This document shows, piece by piece, positions 1 to 12,900 of a DNA stretch of 64,000 nucleotides. The DNA lies in contig PTEX01000016.1 in assembly GCA_003342815.1 (NCBI GenBank), positions 3,402,731-3,466,730 on the forward strand, in the 5' to 3' direction. The notes under the pieces are model-generated. The model saw only the letters and a program-made list of their open reading frames with translations, had not been told where the DNA came from and ran no database searches. The number at the start of each line of letters is the position of its first letter. The stretch's first letter is position 1. Origin of the DNA: Eudromia elegans (taxonomy: Eukaryota; Chordata; Aves; Tinamiformes; Tinamidae). The position numbers and the translations under genes were made by a program.

Positions 1-174
1 AGAGCTGAGAACTGACCTCCTGTGTGCACGGGGAGTGGGTCACCATCCTCCTCCTGTCCTTCCAGCATGGTCTGGGTCTGCAAAGCTCAGCAAGGAGGAG
101 CTGCCCTGACCCACCAAGGTCTCAGAGAGACCTGCATACTTAGAAAGGCCTAAAGTGTTTTGTTCCTAAAGCTC

Positions 175-761
175 CTGGGTTTGTTTTGTGTTTTAATGAC
201 TGCTCATTTATTAGGTCAGATTTCATTGCCTGGACACTGGCCAGCCCTTGCTGTTCTGGAGCACCTCTCTGTAAGCAGAGCACAGTGACAGGCACCTTCC
301 TCAGAGGATGTTTACACAGTCTTTTCTCATACATGTTCATGGATCATGGGAGTTAAATATGCATTAGCAGAGAGAAGAGGGACACAGAGGGACACATCCT
401 CCCTGCCTCACGCCACCCCAAGGGTCCCTGCAAAGGGAGGCAGTGGAGGGTCTTCTCTTGCCTGATCGCTGAGCACGGGCTGAGAGGAAGGGTGGGATGG
501 GGACAACCAGACACTTGCACCAGACACCATCACACAACTGCACAGACGCATCACACAGCTCACCACACAGAACGGGAACACCTCGAGGAAGAGCAGACCC
601 AGCAGCAGCCCTCTCCTGCTGAGGAGCTGCTGGCAACGAGGCCAGTCGGGTTGGCAACTGCCCCCTGCATGGCCCTCCGGGGCCAGCCTGACGTGCCTAG
701 TTGTGACCTGTGCAAGTTTTGGGGTGGTAACTCCCCACAGCCCATGGAGCTCCAGGGCCCC
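175..761 (-). other. SLC6A7: Probable SLC6A7 3' UTR
   Basis: DNA downstream of the SLC6A7 stop with no coding signal. A minus-strand AATAAA lies at 207-212, which would give a UTR of about 560 nt. The sequence past that signal is CA-rich and not GT-rich on the minus strand, so the true end may lie outside the window. Confidence 0.45.
207..212 (-). terminator. SLC6A7: Candidate SLC6A7 polyadenylation signal AATAAA
   Basis: Canonical hexamer on the minus strand about 550 nt past the stop codon. It is the only AATAAA I noticed between the stop and the window edge. Confidence 0.4.
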
Positions 762-974
762 TCACATCATGGACTCCTCCTCCTCCTCCTCCATCTCCCG
801 GTCCACCTCGATGGCCGTGTTCTCGTAGCTGGTGATGCCTCCATATTTCCGCATGTGCACCATGAGCGGCTTGGGGGACTGGCTGCCGGCCAGGGTCGCC
901 ACGTACATGCCAGTCCTGTTCTCCTCCAGCGACGGCCCCCAGTCCATGGCAGGACGGCTGGCTTGCTGGATCCG
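762..974 (-). CDS. SLC6A7: SLC6A7 coding exon 14 (last)
   Basis: Residues 567-636 and stop TGA at 762-764. It encodes the cytosolic C-terminal tail [20 protein letters not shown] through an acidic run to EEESMM, nearly identical to human. Confidence 0.97.
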   Translation of the reverse strand, partial: RIQQASRPAMDWGPSLEENRTGMYVATLAGSQSPKPLMVHMRKYGGITSYENTAIEVDREMEEEEEESMM

Positions 975-3900
975 CTGCAAGAGGGCAGAGGTGGAGGGAA
1001 TAGGGCTCCTGTTGTCACACCAAGCCCTGCTCTGCCTCCCGACCATCACCCTGGGCCAGCACTCTGGGAAGCAGGTCTGCTCTGCTAGACACAGGGGACT
1101 GCAAGACCCCCTGGAGAAGACGAGATGAGACCAAAGCCTGGCCCAAGGCTGGCTGGGAAGGCAGCTCCACATAAATGTATGGTGTTACAGTGTGGAGAGG
1201 GCTTGCAGGGGATGTTGCAAAGCTCTTTGTGCAGTAAATACTTTCCCCAGCTATTTCTTTAGGTCACTGCATGGTCTTGGCCAAAATGTGGCTCTGCTAG
1301 CACTGTGGAGCCCCTCGTCCCTCGGCACGGCCCTGGTAGGAGAAGGAGGGCTGAGGGACATGCCCAGCTCCATGCACAGGCTGCACAGCAGTACAAGGCT
1401 GCACTGTTGCAGCAAGAGGTTAGTGTAAGCCAAGGGGGTGGCAGTCAATGCCACCACAGACCCAGGCTGTCCCCAGCCAGATGGCAACTGAGGTGGCTGC
1501 CGGGAGGGCTGCTGCCTGGGGAGGGCACCAGCTCCCTTATCTCTGCTTGGAGCAGCCTGGGGAGAGCAGCAGAGGACAGAGCTGGGGATGGGCAGACCGC
1601 AATGGGACAGGAGGTCCAGGCTGGCCAGTGCCTTGCCCTGGACCAGGATCTCATGGTGCCCAGGAGCTCAGAGCAGCTGCCTGCCCTGGCCACTGCCATC
1701 TCTGACTACCCAAAACCTCTTCCCTTTCCAGTAGCTGAGGCTGCCAGGCTGAGTCCCTGCAATACCCTCCTTGCTCTGTTTTTGCCCATGCAGAATGGGC
1801 AGCATCTGTGGGGATCCCCACAGGCATAGTGCCTGCCTGGCATAGAAAGAGGCCCTTCACATCTGGAAAGTTCCCAAATCTCATTGTCCGGGAAGGAAGG
1901 AGTGACTGGGATGCACATCTCCGGGAGAGAGGATGCAGAGATTGGTGGAGGATGCAGGCCTGGCAGGGGCTCGCGATCCTCTCCCCCAATACCTCCTAGC
2001 GTTTATAGTTTATCCCTCCTGCTCCACAGCAGCAGTGGGACTCCTACCTCCCACAGCGTCCCTTCTTCCCGGAGCACGGCCAGCACCATACCAGCAGGAA
2101 TCATCAGGCAGGAGAAAAGCCCCATGAGAATGCCCAAGACCTCAGCCCAAACAGGGAAGCGGTAGCTGCCGTACTCAGAGGGCTGGTACTTGATGATGTT
2201 GTAGACTAGCAGAGCCTGTGGGATTGGGGGAAAGCAACGTCATTCCAGATCCCTCTATAGCTTCACTCAGAGCCCATAGGGACCTCCCAGGAAAACCAGA
2301 AAGATCCCTTGGGCCTTGAGGAAAGCAGAAGATGCCAAGTGAGTGACTTGTTGCACTGGGAGGTCATCCCAGAGGAGATGAAATCACTATAGCACCACCC
2401 AGTCCTTCAAACCAAGTGCTTACCATCATCGTTGCTGGGGACAGGATCATCCAACAGGCTCTGAAGTAGGGCCCTGGTTTGAAGCCCAGCATCATGTGAA
2501 TATCTCGGCAGAACCTCTTAATGCCTGGTGGAGGAAGACATGAACTGAGAAACTGTGATAGTTCCAGCAGAGCCAAGTCCTTCACAAGGCTGCCATGCGT
2601 CAGCCCCATCCAAGGACATGCACGGCAGGAGCTGTGGTTTGACCCCTTCTCTCCAGCAAAGAAACATCTCCTCTGCTGCATCAGAAAGGCAGGACAGAAA
2701 GTTTGTTCCTCAAACTGCCTGCTCCAGGCTCAGTGCCCCAAACACCTCTAGGAAGGGGAATCCAGCGAAGGTCAAGTATAAACAAGAGTTTGGCAATGAG
2801 GCGTTCGGTTTTCCATGGCAATGCTACTGGTTTGCCCATCTGTCCCCCTAAACCTCTCCCTTTGTCACCCTGCCACTCTTGAGCAGGCAGTCTGCTCTTC
2901 CCAACATCCTTGGAGGGACACACGCTCCCCCCCTTACCATAGACACGTGTCACCACGATGCAGGTAGTGATGACCACCACCATGAGACCAAAGCCAGCGC
3001 TGTAATCATCCAGTAGGACCAGCCAGTACATCCCACCCTGCAGAAGCAAAACACAGCAGCCAGCGTCTCCAGGAAGACTCAGAGCAACGTCCCATACACC
3101 ACCAGCCATGTCCTCTTGCTTATAGGGATGTATCCCGTCATCCCTTCCCGGCCACTGCAGAAGACTGGGCACCATCAAGAGTCTCTACTCCTTGTGTGGG
3201 ATCATGGAGGGACACAACACTGTGTCATTTCCCTGGGGACTTCACATCCCCAGTAAGCAATATGCATGGATCATCTCTCTCCAGCCTTGTTAGAGTATCC
3301 AACATGTATTCATGAACCTGGCCCCTGCCCCTAAGCACCCCATAAAGTGAGTGAGGCCCCATGAAGTATCCAGCCCCACATCCTTACCTCTGTCGTGAGA
3401 ATGAGCCCCATCAGGAAGAGGGCAATGCAGATGGCAGCCGAGAAAAAAGCTTTCTTTGGTCGCAGGTAATAGGGAAATTCATCTGTCACTGCTGTAACGA
3501 TGGTCTCCATGAAGGCAAACTGCACACAAGGGAAGAGAAGGTTCCCTGAGCCCACCAGGCCGCCTGGGCACTGTGGCTGGCTTGTTGGGCTCGGTCCTTA
3601 CCTGGCTGTCCAGTCCCAAGGTTAACAGCATGAAGAAGAACAGGAAGGACCAGAACGGAGAAAGGGGAAGCATTGTCATGGCCTGGGGGTACACTACAAA
3701 AGCCAGGCCAGGACCTAGGGAAGCAAAGGACACTAGAGTGAGAAGGGGGTGACAGTGCCAGGCACAGAAGGGGTGGGAGAGAGGAGAGCCCAGCAAAGTG
3801 GACACAGGGCATCCAGACAAGGGTCATGGAGGCAGATATGCATCTGGCCTTACCTGCTTTTGCCACTTGGTTCACAGGGACGCCAAGCTCCTGGGACATG

Positions 3901-6900
3901 TATCCCAAAACAGAGAAGATGGCAAATCCAGCCAGGATGCTGGTGATGGCATTGCCCAGGGTCACTATGAAGGTGTCCCTACAGAGGAGAAAGCAGATGC
4001 TCTGAACATACCCTCTCCGCCTACCCTCTCTTTCCTACAACAGTGCAGCCAAAAAAAAGTTCCTAAAACAGACTTTGCCAGCCCGGATGCCCCAAATCTT
4101 CTACTGGGCATCTCAATATATAGTTTCCATAGGGGAAAAGGAGCCTGTATCTAATGACATGGGTCACTTTGAGGGATTCCTCAGAAGCTTGCTTTTTCTC
4201 TTGAAATAAGCACATAATGAGAATTTTCCTCCTCCATTGCCAGGGGTCTGCAACAGATGGTAGGGACAGGACAAACATGATTGACTCTGCTCCTTAGCAC
4301 CTGCAGCCCAGTACTTCCAAACCAGATGGTGTCCCGATGTTTAGGAGATTTTTCTTCCACAGATTCCTCTAATCTCTCTCAAACCTATGCAAGATAAACT
4401 GTGAGGTCCTAGTGTGAAGGGAAAGTGGGCTATTATGTAGCTGAAAAAAATACCAAATGATGAGGCTTCCATTTGGGTTATCATATGGATATTTGCATTT
4501 ATGATACAATTTTTGTTGACATGGAGAAAACAGCAATGGAAACATGAAATCTGCCCTCAGGTTTTTGAAAAAGTGGAATCCTGCTTCCTTGATGAAGCAC
4601 TGTTTTGAGTCAAAACTCAAGCGCTCCAAGGTAGCCTGTAATAATACCTATTACAGCTCACCCCAGTCCCTTGTGGGATCTATTACAGCTCCTTCTAATC
4701 TCCCCTGGGACCTACTACAGCTACCTGTAATCCTTCACTCTAACTTGCACTCCAAACCTTCCCTCTAAATCACACACACCCTCACTCTAATCCCCATTCC
4801 TAGTGGGGAACGGATGTATGAAATATGGTTGCACTTGATCTTGAAGGTCTTTTTCAAACATAATGATTGTATGATTCAATGGTTCTAAGCTGCAGGGTGT
4901 CTGCATAGTGCTAGGGCAAGGTTCACCACAGCATGACCACGTGTTGCATCAAGCACAACTGCTTTTTGAGCCCACCAGCTGAGATTTTTCCTGATTTTTG
5001 CAAGACAACACCTGGCTCTCACCTGTAGATATTCTGATGGAAAGTGTTGTATGAGGCAAAGGTGAGGAGGCCCCCAAAGCCTACACCAAGCGAGTAGAAA
5101 ATCTGCAGGGCTGCCTCAATCCACACCTGGTAGAAAGAAACAGATTTGGAGAGAAGCGACTTAGAAATCTTTTCCCAAGGAAGAGGGGATGGGAAAAGCT
5201 TCTCAGGATCCCCTGGCATGGCTGCCCATGTGCCCTTCCAGCACAGGATCTCTCCAGCCCTCCCTCTACTCAAAGCCTATCGGCCTTGGACCTGGGCTTT
5301 CCCACACAGAGCTCAGGGGGCAGTTTTCCTGGGAGTAATGGCTCTGTCTTTCCACTCACATTCCTGAACGTCTCGTGGCTAGCGGAAAGGCAAGCGAGGG
5401 CGTTTTACAGCCAGCCCAGCACGGCCTTAAGCACCCTTGTAAAACAGGGAGGTGTCTGCCATCACCAAGGCTGGCGCAAGGAAACTCCCTGCTCCGCATG
5501 CCGTGATTGCTTGGGTAAAACAGAGCGGCCACGGCCAACCCAAGCACACCCAGGCACCTCTCAGCCCGTCACCAGGGCTGGGCTCTTCTGCTTGTGTTCC
5601 GATGCCCGGGGAAAGCTGGGAGTACGTGGTACTCCAAGCCGGAAACGCAGGCACAGGGTTGTGCAGCTTGGGACGGGGATATATGCAGGGTGTGGGGGTC
5701 ATGCTGTAACAAGACCTCAACAAGAAATAGATTTGCCATGAGAGCAACCAAAAGAAGAGGGTTTTGGATCAAGCAAGCGGCCAGAAAATGCAGGTAGATA
5801 CAGGGACATGGAGTGCTCTCGCCTGTGCTGCAGGGGACATGATAAGATTAATTCTGGTGCTTTAAGTAAATTGCACAAGATCCCCACCATGCCATGAGTC
5901 ACTAGACAGATCTTCCCATGCTGGGAGAGAAGCTCCCAAAGGAAGAGCAGCTCCTGCTCACCTTGGAAGACAGCAAGTGATCAAACTGTGGTGTGAGATA
6001 AAACTTGATGCCCTTCCAGGCCCCCTCCAGTGTCACACCACGGATGAGCAGCATCACCAAGATGAGGTAAGGGAAGGTGGCAGTGAAATACACGACCTGC
6101 AGGAGAACAGAGGCTACTGGAGACACAGGAGCGAGACCTGGGCATGTTCACCCCCTCAAGACCTTGTCCCCACAACTGAAAGCTGCCTTGCGCAGCCCTG
6201 CAGCAGCAGGGTCCTGGTGATGCAGCAAGGCTATAGGCACCACCACCACCACCACCACTGTCTGCACGTGCAAGTCATTCCATGAGTAGTCTGCGTCCAG
6301 AAAACATTGCTTATTTTCCTCACTGGCATTTCTTGGGTGCACAGAGGTTGTTGACATTTTTTGGGCTTTGCTGTAGGTCACCAAGTGATCCAAGTGGATC
6401 CCCCTTAAAACAGAGAGATAGTGATTGATGACTTCAGTCCTTACCTTGCCAGAGGATTTCACTCCCTTTAGGATGCACAGATACACAATAGTCCAAGAAA
6501 GGAGTAAGCAGAGGCACAAGTTCCAGCGGATCCTCCCAGGATCCCCAATTCCAGAGCTTCCTTGGATGTGCAGAACATACCGACTAGGGCAAAAAGAGAA
6601 ACGCTGGTGAGAAGCCATGGTCAGCCTCCCCCAGCACACCGGACACCCCACAGCTTCCAGCCACCTTTTCTGAACTTAACAATTCCTCTGCTGCAGAAAG
6701 AAATCATGTCAAAAAAATATTAAAAAGAAATGAGATAGCACCAGGGAGCTGGCAGCTCTTTGCCAGGGGAAGAAGAGCAGTTGGTGTGACTTTTCACCAT
6801 GCATTAATCGCCCTGCAGAGGCAAGACTGATGATCTAGAGTAAGATCCTGGCCAGTCCAGACACAGGATGCATTTCAGTCTAATGAATCTCCAGGCCAGA

Positions 6901-9900
6901 AAAGCCACACTAGATCATAAGTTCTCACCTCCTCCAAGACTTTGACATAACTGAACACCTCCCATCTGCACCTGGCATTCAGGGACCTCCCAATCCCTCA
7001 TTCTCTGCCAAAGAGGCACCACTACAGCACAAGTGTCCTGCAGTGCAGCCATGCAAAGACAACAGGCAGTCTCTGCAACACCCCTTGGCATTGAGCTACC
7101 CAAGGCAGATCAGCCCTCAGCAGAACATGGAATCTGTGTGATCCCACGGATGAAGCTGAGATACCACATGCATCCACACGGCAAGATCCCCACAGGACAC
7201 CCATGCATGCCCACCATGCCATGAGATGCATAGCACAGCCCTATCACCCCCAGACCCATCCCAGGGAGACACCCTCTCCAGGCCCATGGTCAGGCCAACC
7301 TCCCTACCTCCAGTACTCCTCGCTGGGGCTGACAGTGTTGGAGATGTTGACAGGGAAAGAGGCATTTCCTCCCTTGATGACATGATGGTCCAAGCATAGG
7401 TCAGTGTTCCACCAGTTGCCACAGTGCTGCCAGGGCAAGTCACTTGTTAGGGATGCAAAGAGGTAGAAGAGAACATAAGCAATGATCATGTTGTAGTAAA
7501 TGGCCACCAGGGAGACGATGAGGATTGTGCCCATGCCAACACCTGGAGGAAGGAGAGGATAAAGAAGGGATGAGCCATCTCTCTAGAACAGAGCACATCC
7601 CAAGGCAGGGTCAAACATTGGATTTTGGCACCCAGAAAGTCAACCAGCTCCAATTTAGAGATTTGCCTGTCTGGATGGAAGCCCTTTATTGCAGTTATGC
7701 CATCTGGACAGCTAGTTCTGCACATGCCATCTCTGAATGCATAAGAATTGATGAACTATTGAATCAGACAGATGATTTTACTCTAGCTCGGTGCTGAGAG
7801 TAAACATATTTGATCTGACCTTCCTTTAATTCTCATTTTTGTTTGTAACAGTCATTGCTTTACATTATTATCCATTATATTATGTTGGTTTTATATGCTG
7901 TATTTTGGATCCTATATTCGATTTAATGTTTTTTAAAAAGCTTCTGGGATTGATCATGGCATCCAGAACATTTGAAGGCTGGTAGATCTTACATTGTGTC
8001 TTGCAGCTACTGAAATGGTCAACCCAGGAGACCAGCCTGCTCCACCTTCCCCCAAGATTTAATCTTTGGTTCTAACAAGAGCTTGAAGATCACAGGATGA
8101 TGTTGTAGATCTAGGTCCTCATTAAGAGGCTCCAAAGGGGGCTTGGGTTTCAGTCACGCACCTTTAAAAAGTGGGCTTATCTTCCAGACAGCAAGTGGCC
8201 CCAGGCTGGAGAATTGCCCAAGTGACAGCTCCATGAAGAAGATGGGAATTCCACAAATGGCCAGCATGATGAAGTAAGGAACCAGAAAAGCACCTGCAGG
8301 AAGCAATCCCCACCAAGAAATTAATACAGATTTAACACTTGAAGCCCATCTATGACAGGGAATGGAATTCATACCACATCTGAGGGCCTGAAGGACGTAG
8401 AATATTTTGCACCAAAACCTACACTGTCATAAGGGCCAGTAGCTCATTGTAATGTGGATGAGGACTGGCACTGTCCTGTTATCTCTCAGACTTGGCCCTA
8501 TGGACATTCCTAGCCATCGTGAGATGGGATCCCACTAGGTCCTCCATGTGGAGGTCGTAGCCTGTATTTCAGTTGGGATCCTGTTGTCACCGCTGCTAGC
8601 ATGTGCTCAGGACCCCAGGGTTGTACTCCACGATGGCAAGAGCTTCCCGCTTCATCCTAGTAAGCGGCCAGAAGTATAATTTTACAGCCTATGTGCAGAA
8701 ACAGCCTCTCCATCGCATTATCACAGCAAGAAGTAGTGACTCATTCGGGAGCATGCAGCCACCTGCGCCTTTACCAGCCCTGGCCTCTGTATCCCAAGGG
8801 CATACTGGGAGCACCCGGAGCCAGGAGGCTGTTGAGCTCCTGGAGGAGAACGTGTGGTTGATGCAGGAAGGAGAAGAGCTGATTCACATGTTATCATGCT
8901 TTCCCACACACTCTTACACGCTTTTTCCTTGAATCTCTTGCAAACACCCTGGCAAATTTTCCAGTTACTATTGCATGTGGCAAAGTATTGCACTGGAAAC
9001 AGACCAACAAGCTGGTCGCCTTACTCCATCACTGTTGAATCCAGCATTGCTAAAGGCTCATACTCATCCTTTGGTATTTGAGAAGCATTCATGGGCTCCT
9101 GCTGAGTCCTGGAGGGCCAAGGTGCTGTTGGAAGCCAAGAGGGGTGCCCAGTTATGAAGCTCCCAAGTGCAGGACTCAAACTGCAGGCTGGAGATCAGCT
9201 GAGTATAGGGCTTGGCGCTGGTGATCTCACCAAGGCCATGAGTGCAGAGATGGGCCGGGGAGTCCCTTCCACACACGGCTGCCAAGTAGACAGGCTGGAT
9301 AACACCTTACACAAAGCATGGGGGTTGGAGGAGGACAGACAAGAGGCTTTCCTAGTGCCTATTGCACTTTACCCCATGGTGACAAATGACTTTTCCTAGG
9401 TCTGAGCAGGAGATGGAGTATCTAGCTGGACACAAGGCCCCCCAGTCCAACTCAATGAGGGTCAGACCTACCTCCTCCATTGGTGTACGCCCTGTACGGG
9501 AACCTCCAGACATTTCCAAGGCCCACGCAGTACCCGATGCAGGACAGGAGGAAATCCAGCCGCCCCGTCCAGTTCCCTCTGTCCTCAGGATCCGCCGAGC
9601 CCAGGTCCCCGTCCTGACTGCTCGGGCTCACCAAGAGGTCTGGCGTTACAGGCTGGGTGAGAGAGCAGAGCAACAGCAACAGGCCAGGAACAAGGGAAGA
9701 GATAAAAGGGAGGAAGAGGAGAGAGGGAGGGGTTGGGACACCCAGAGAGCAGGCATCAGGGAAGGAGTGCTGAGATTTGAGGGTTGAATTTGTGGCCCTC
9801 AAGTTACATGGTTGACGTGCGTGCCCTATGGAGCCCCCGTGCAGGCAGCTCCCTGTGCACCATCAACCCACCCTCCCAAGGGGCTTTTAGTTATAATTCG

Positions 9901-12900
9901 AAGCAGATCCATGTCCTGTCCTGCTGCTGAGTAAGGAATGAGGATAAACACAATGACGCATGGCCAGAGCTCTCCTGGGAAAGGCAGATTGACCTGGCTT
10001 CCCCTAGAGAGGCCACCCCAGTTTCCCAAGAAATAGCTGCACAGGGCCACAATAAACTATCATTTCTCATCTCCCACAAAACAGGGACAGGAGGAAGTGC
10101 CATCCCAGGAGTGCAGCGGAACATGGTGCCCACAACATCCACACACCCCTGCCACGCAAGGCACTCAGCAACCATTAAATGTTGTGTGTGTTTTTCACAC
10201 TTTTCCAGCTGCCAAAAGCCTGTCACGTGGGGAGTTAGTGATGCGCTCCCAACAGTCCCCATGGAGCAAGCTCCCGTCCACGCTTTCCTGCTCTGTCCCC
10301 GATCAGCAAGGCTCAGGCAGCTTTTTGGCAGGCAAGGCATTAACCCTTTTCTTCCCCTCCGGATCTGCAAGAGGGAGGTGAGAGTCCTGCAGTACATTTG
10401 GGATGGGGCAAAGCACCAGGAGGGCTCCTCAACGTTCCCATCTGTGCACAATTCTGCAGCAGGGTCTTCCGTCCATGCACCTTCTCTGGCTACATGCTCC
10501 TGGCTGTGAGGGAAGCAATTCCCACTGCCTCCAATCCCACATGTAGCACCAGTACCAAAAGCCTCAGACAGCAGCTTCCAGATGGGATCCCATCGGAGAT
10601 ACCCCTTAGAATGAGACCAGTAGCAAAGCAGGCTGGGCTAGCATCCTGCCCCACTCCCTGTCCACGGGTGCATTTGGTCTGGCTGCTGTGACGGCATTCA
10701 GTGGGATGTAGCAGGAACCCTGCCAGCATGGTGCCGGGAAAGACCCCCAGCTGAGAAGCCCCTGCCCTGCTTCTTCCTGGACTCTCGGGAAGAAAAATCC
10801 ACCCTCTGCTTGACTCTGAGTTTGCACAATTTTAGGAAGAGAGCCCATGGGATGTGGCTGAGGGTAGCGGTTTGTGGTGGGAGGATGGAAGAAGCAGCCA
10901 GAACGAAGAGCTGGTCCTCCTACCACGGTGACCAAGTGCATCCCTGTCCCTCCCTATCCCATTCCTAACACGCTGTCCACATCCCTAATCTACCACTATT
11001 GCCACTGAGTCAGTCTGTCACTGAGCCCAGCCATGGGGATGCTCCTATTCTGAATTCCCTTGGAGACACGGAGCCATTCCCTAGGCAGCCTGGCCAGTGG
11101 CCACAGGCTCCCTCCTCTTCCTCAGTGCCTGCACCATGCAGGATGGCAAACCAGCCCCCTTGGAAAGGCCTCGTGGGCCTGGGAGAGCAGCAGTGAGCTC
11201 TTCCCAAAGCCAATCTTAAATACTTGGTGTGGAAATAAGAACACTTCACTGAAAAACAACACCATGGCTAAAAGCCTGTCTCCTCTGGATGCCACCATCA
11301 GAAGGCATAGACCAAAAGAAAAGCTTCAGAAACACAGGCCAAAAAATAGAAACGTGGCCCAGATAACATACCATTGCTGTAAAGCACCATTGCTGCCTCA
11401 CAGCCTTCCTGTCCTGCTCAGCACAGCTCTCCTCTTCAGCTATTCCTCCCCATTATGGCCATAACAGAAAATAACCTCAGGACACGTGTGGGACTCAACC
11501 CTCACCAAGCCACCAAGCCAGGCAATGAACTGACCGCTTGGCAATGTCCTCCCTGGAAGCTTCGTCTGCTGCTTCCTGTGCTCACCAGGTCCCTGTACGT
11601 AGGGACAGGACCACCCAGAGGTGCCACCACTTGGCCTTGAGGCTGCTCTGATGCCCTGCCCCATCCTGTCCAGCAGGAACAGATCTCCAACCCCTCACAG
11701 TGCCCACAGGGCCCTCCTTTTCCAGGTCGGTCTCATATAAATAGCAGCTGGTGAATGAAGCAGCTGGCACATCGTTAAAATCCTCCCAGCTCATCCCTGC
11801 AGATCTGGCTGAACCCAACAGCTGCAAGAGGGCACTGGTGGAGCAGCGGGACCTGATTGAATCCAGGTGACCCTGTGTTAGCCGCAGCATGAAAACCGTA
11901 TTGAAGCAGCAAAAAGAGAAGGAACTGTCTCCAGACCATGACACCATCATCTTGGCCATGAAACCACAACTTGGCACCACTTGTCCTCTTCAAAGGTGCA
12001 GCGACATAGCTGCTCATCCCCAACCTGGTGATGGCTTTGGGACATCAGGGCAAAGTGGGGTCTGCCCGTCCATGTGGCATCCCTCGGCAGTTCTGCCCCA
12101 TTCCTGCAGGATGGGAGAAGCTCCCATGGGGAAAAGACCTAGTGGCTGCAGCATCCACAGCTGCCTAAGCCCCATCTCTGCTGCACCGCGTTGGAGACCT
12201 TGCAAACCAGCCCGTCTGTCCGAGCTGAAATGAACTTCAAAAGGGGATATTAAGAATTTCACACTTAATTTTGCCCCAGAGAACAGAAAGTCTCACCCTT
12301 CTTTTCTCCCTGTTCTTGGAACTCCCACCCCTGGCTCCATTTCAACCCAATTTTGAGCCTCGATCGTCCTTGCAGTGTTTGCCACAACCCACGTTTTCTC
12401 CTCCGGCAAAGGCTGGGGCGCAGTGTCCCTTCGGTGACTTCCACGGCGAGCTGCCATCTTTCGAGGCGGGCTCCCATCTCGCCCGTGCAAACAGACGGGG
12501 ACCAGCAGCTCCCTTGGCAACAAGATGCTCTTTGAAGCGGCATCGCTTTCCATTATTCACCAGGAGATGCGCCCCAAGAAGACAGCGAAGCAAAGGTCAC
12601 GGGGAAGAAAAAGCACTTCAGTCCCTGGCAAGATAAGAGCTCATTCCGCAAGGAAATTGCTCTATGATAATTATTATGGGTGAGCTGATTCCCTTAAACC
12701 TGTGCAAAATTCAGCTGGCGTGGAGCAGCACCAGAGGGAAGGCGGCCAGATTAAAGTTACTTTTTCACGTCATTTTGGTGAAATGCTGGCTGGCGTTGGG
12801 GAGTTATTTGGTCCTCGTTTTGTGCCGTGAACCACAGCACTTCAGTCAGGAGAAATGCCACACTGAGCCAGATTTCCCCCCGCAGATCCGCGCCGCGTGC

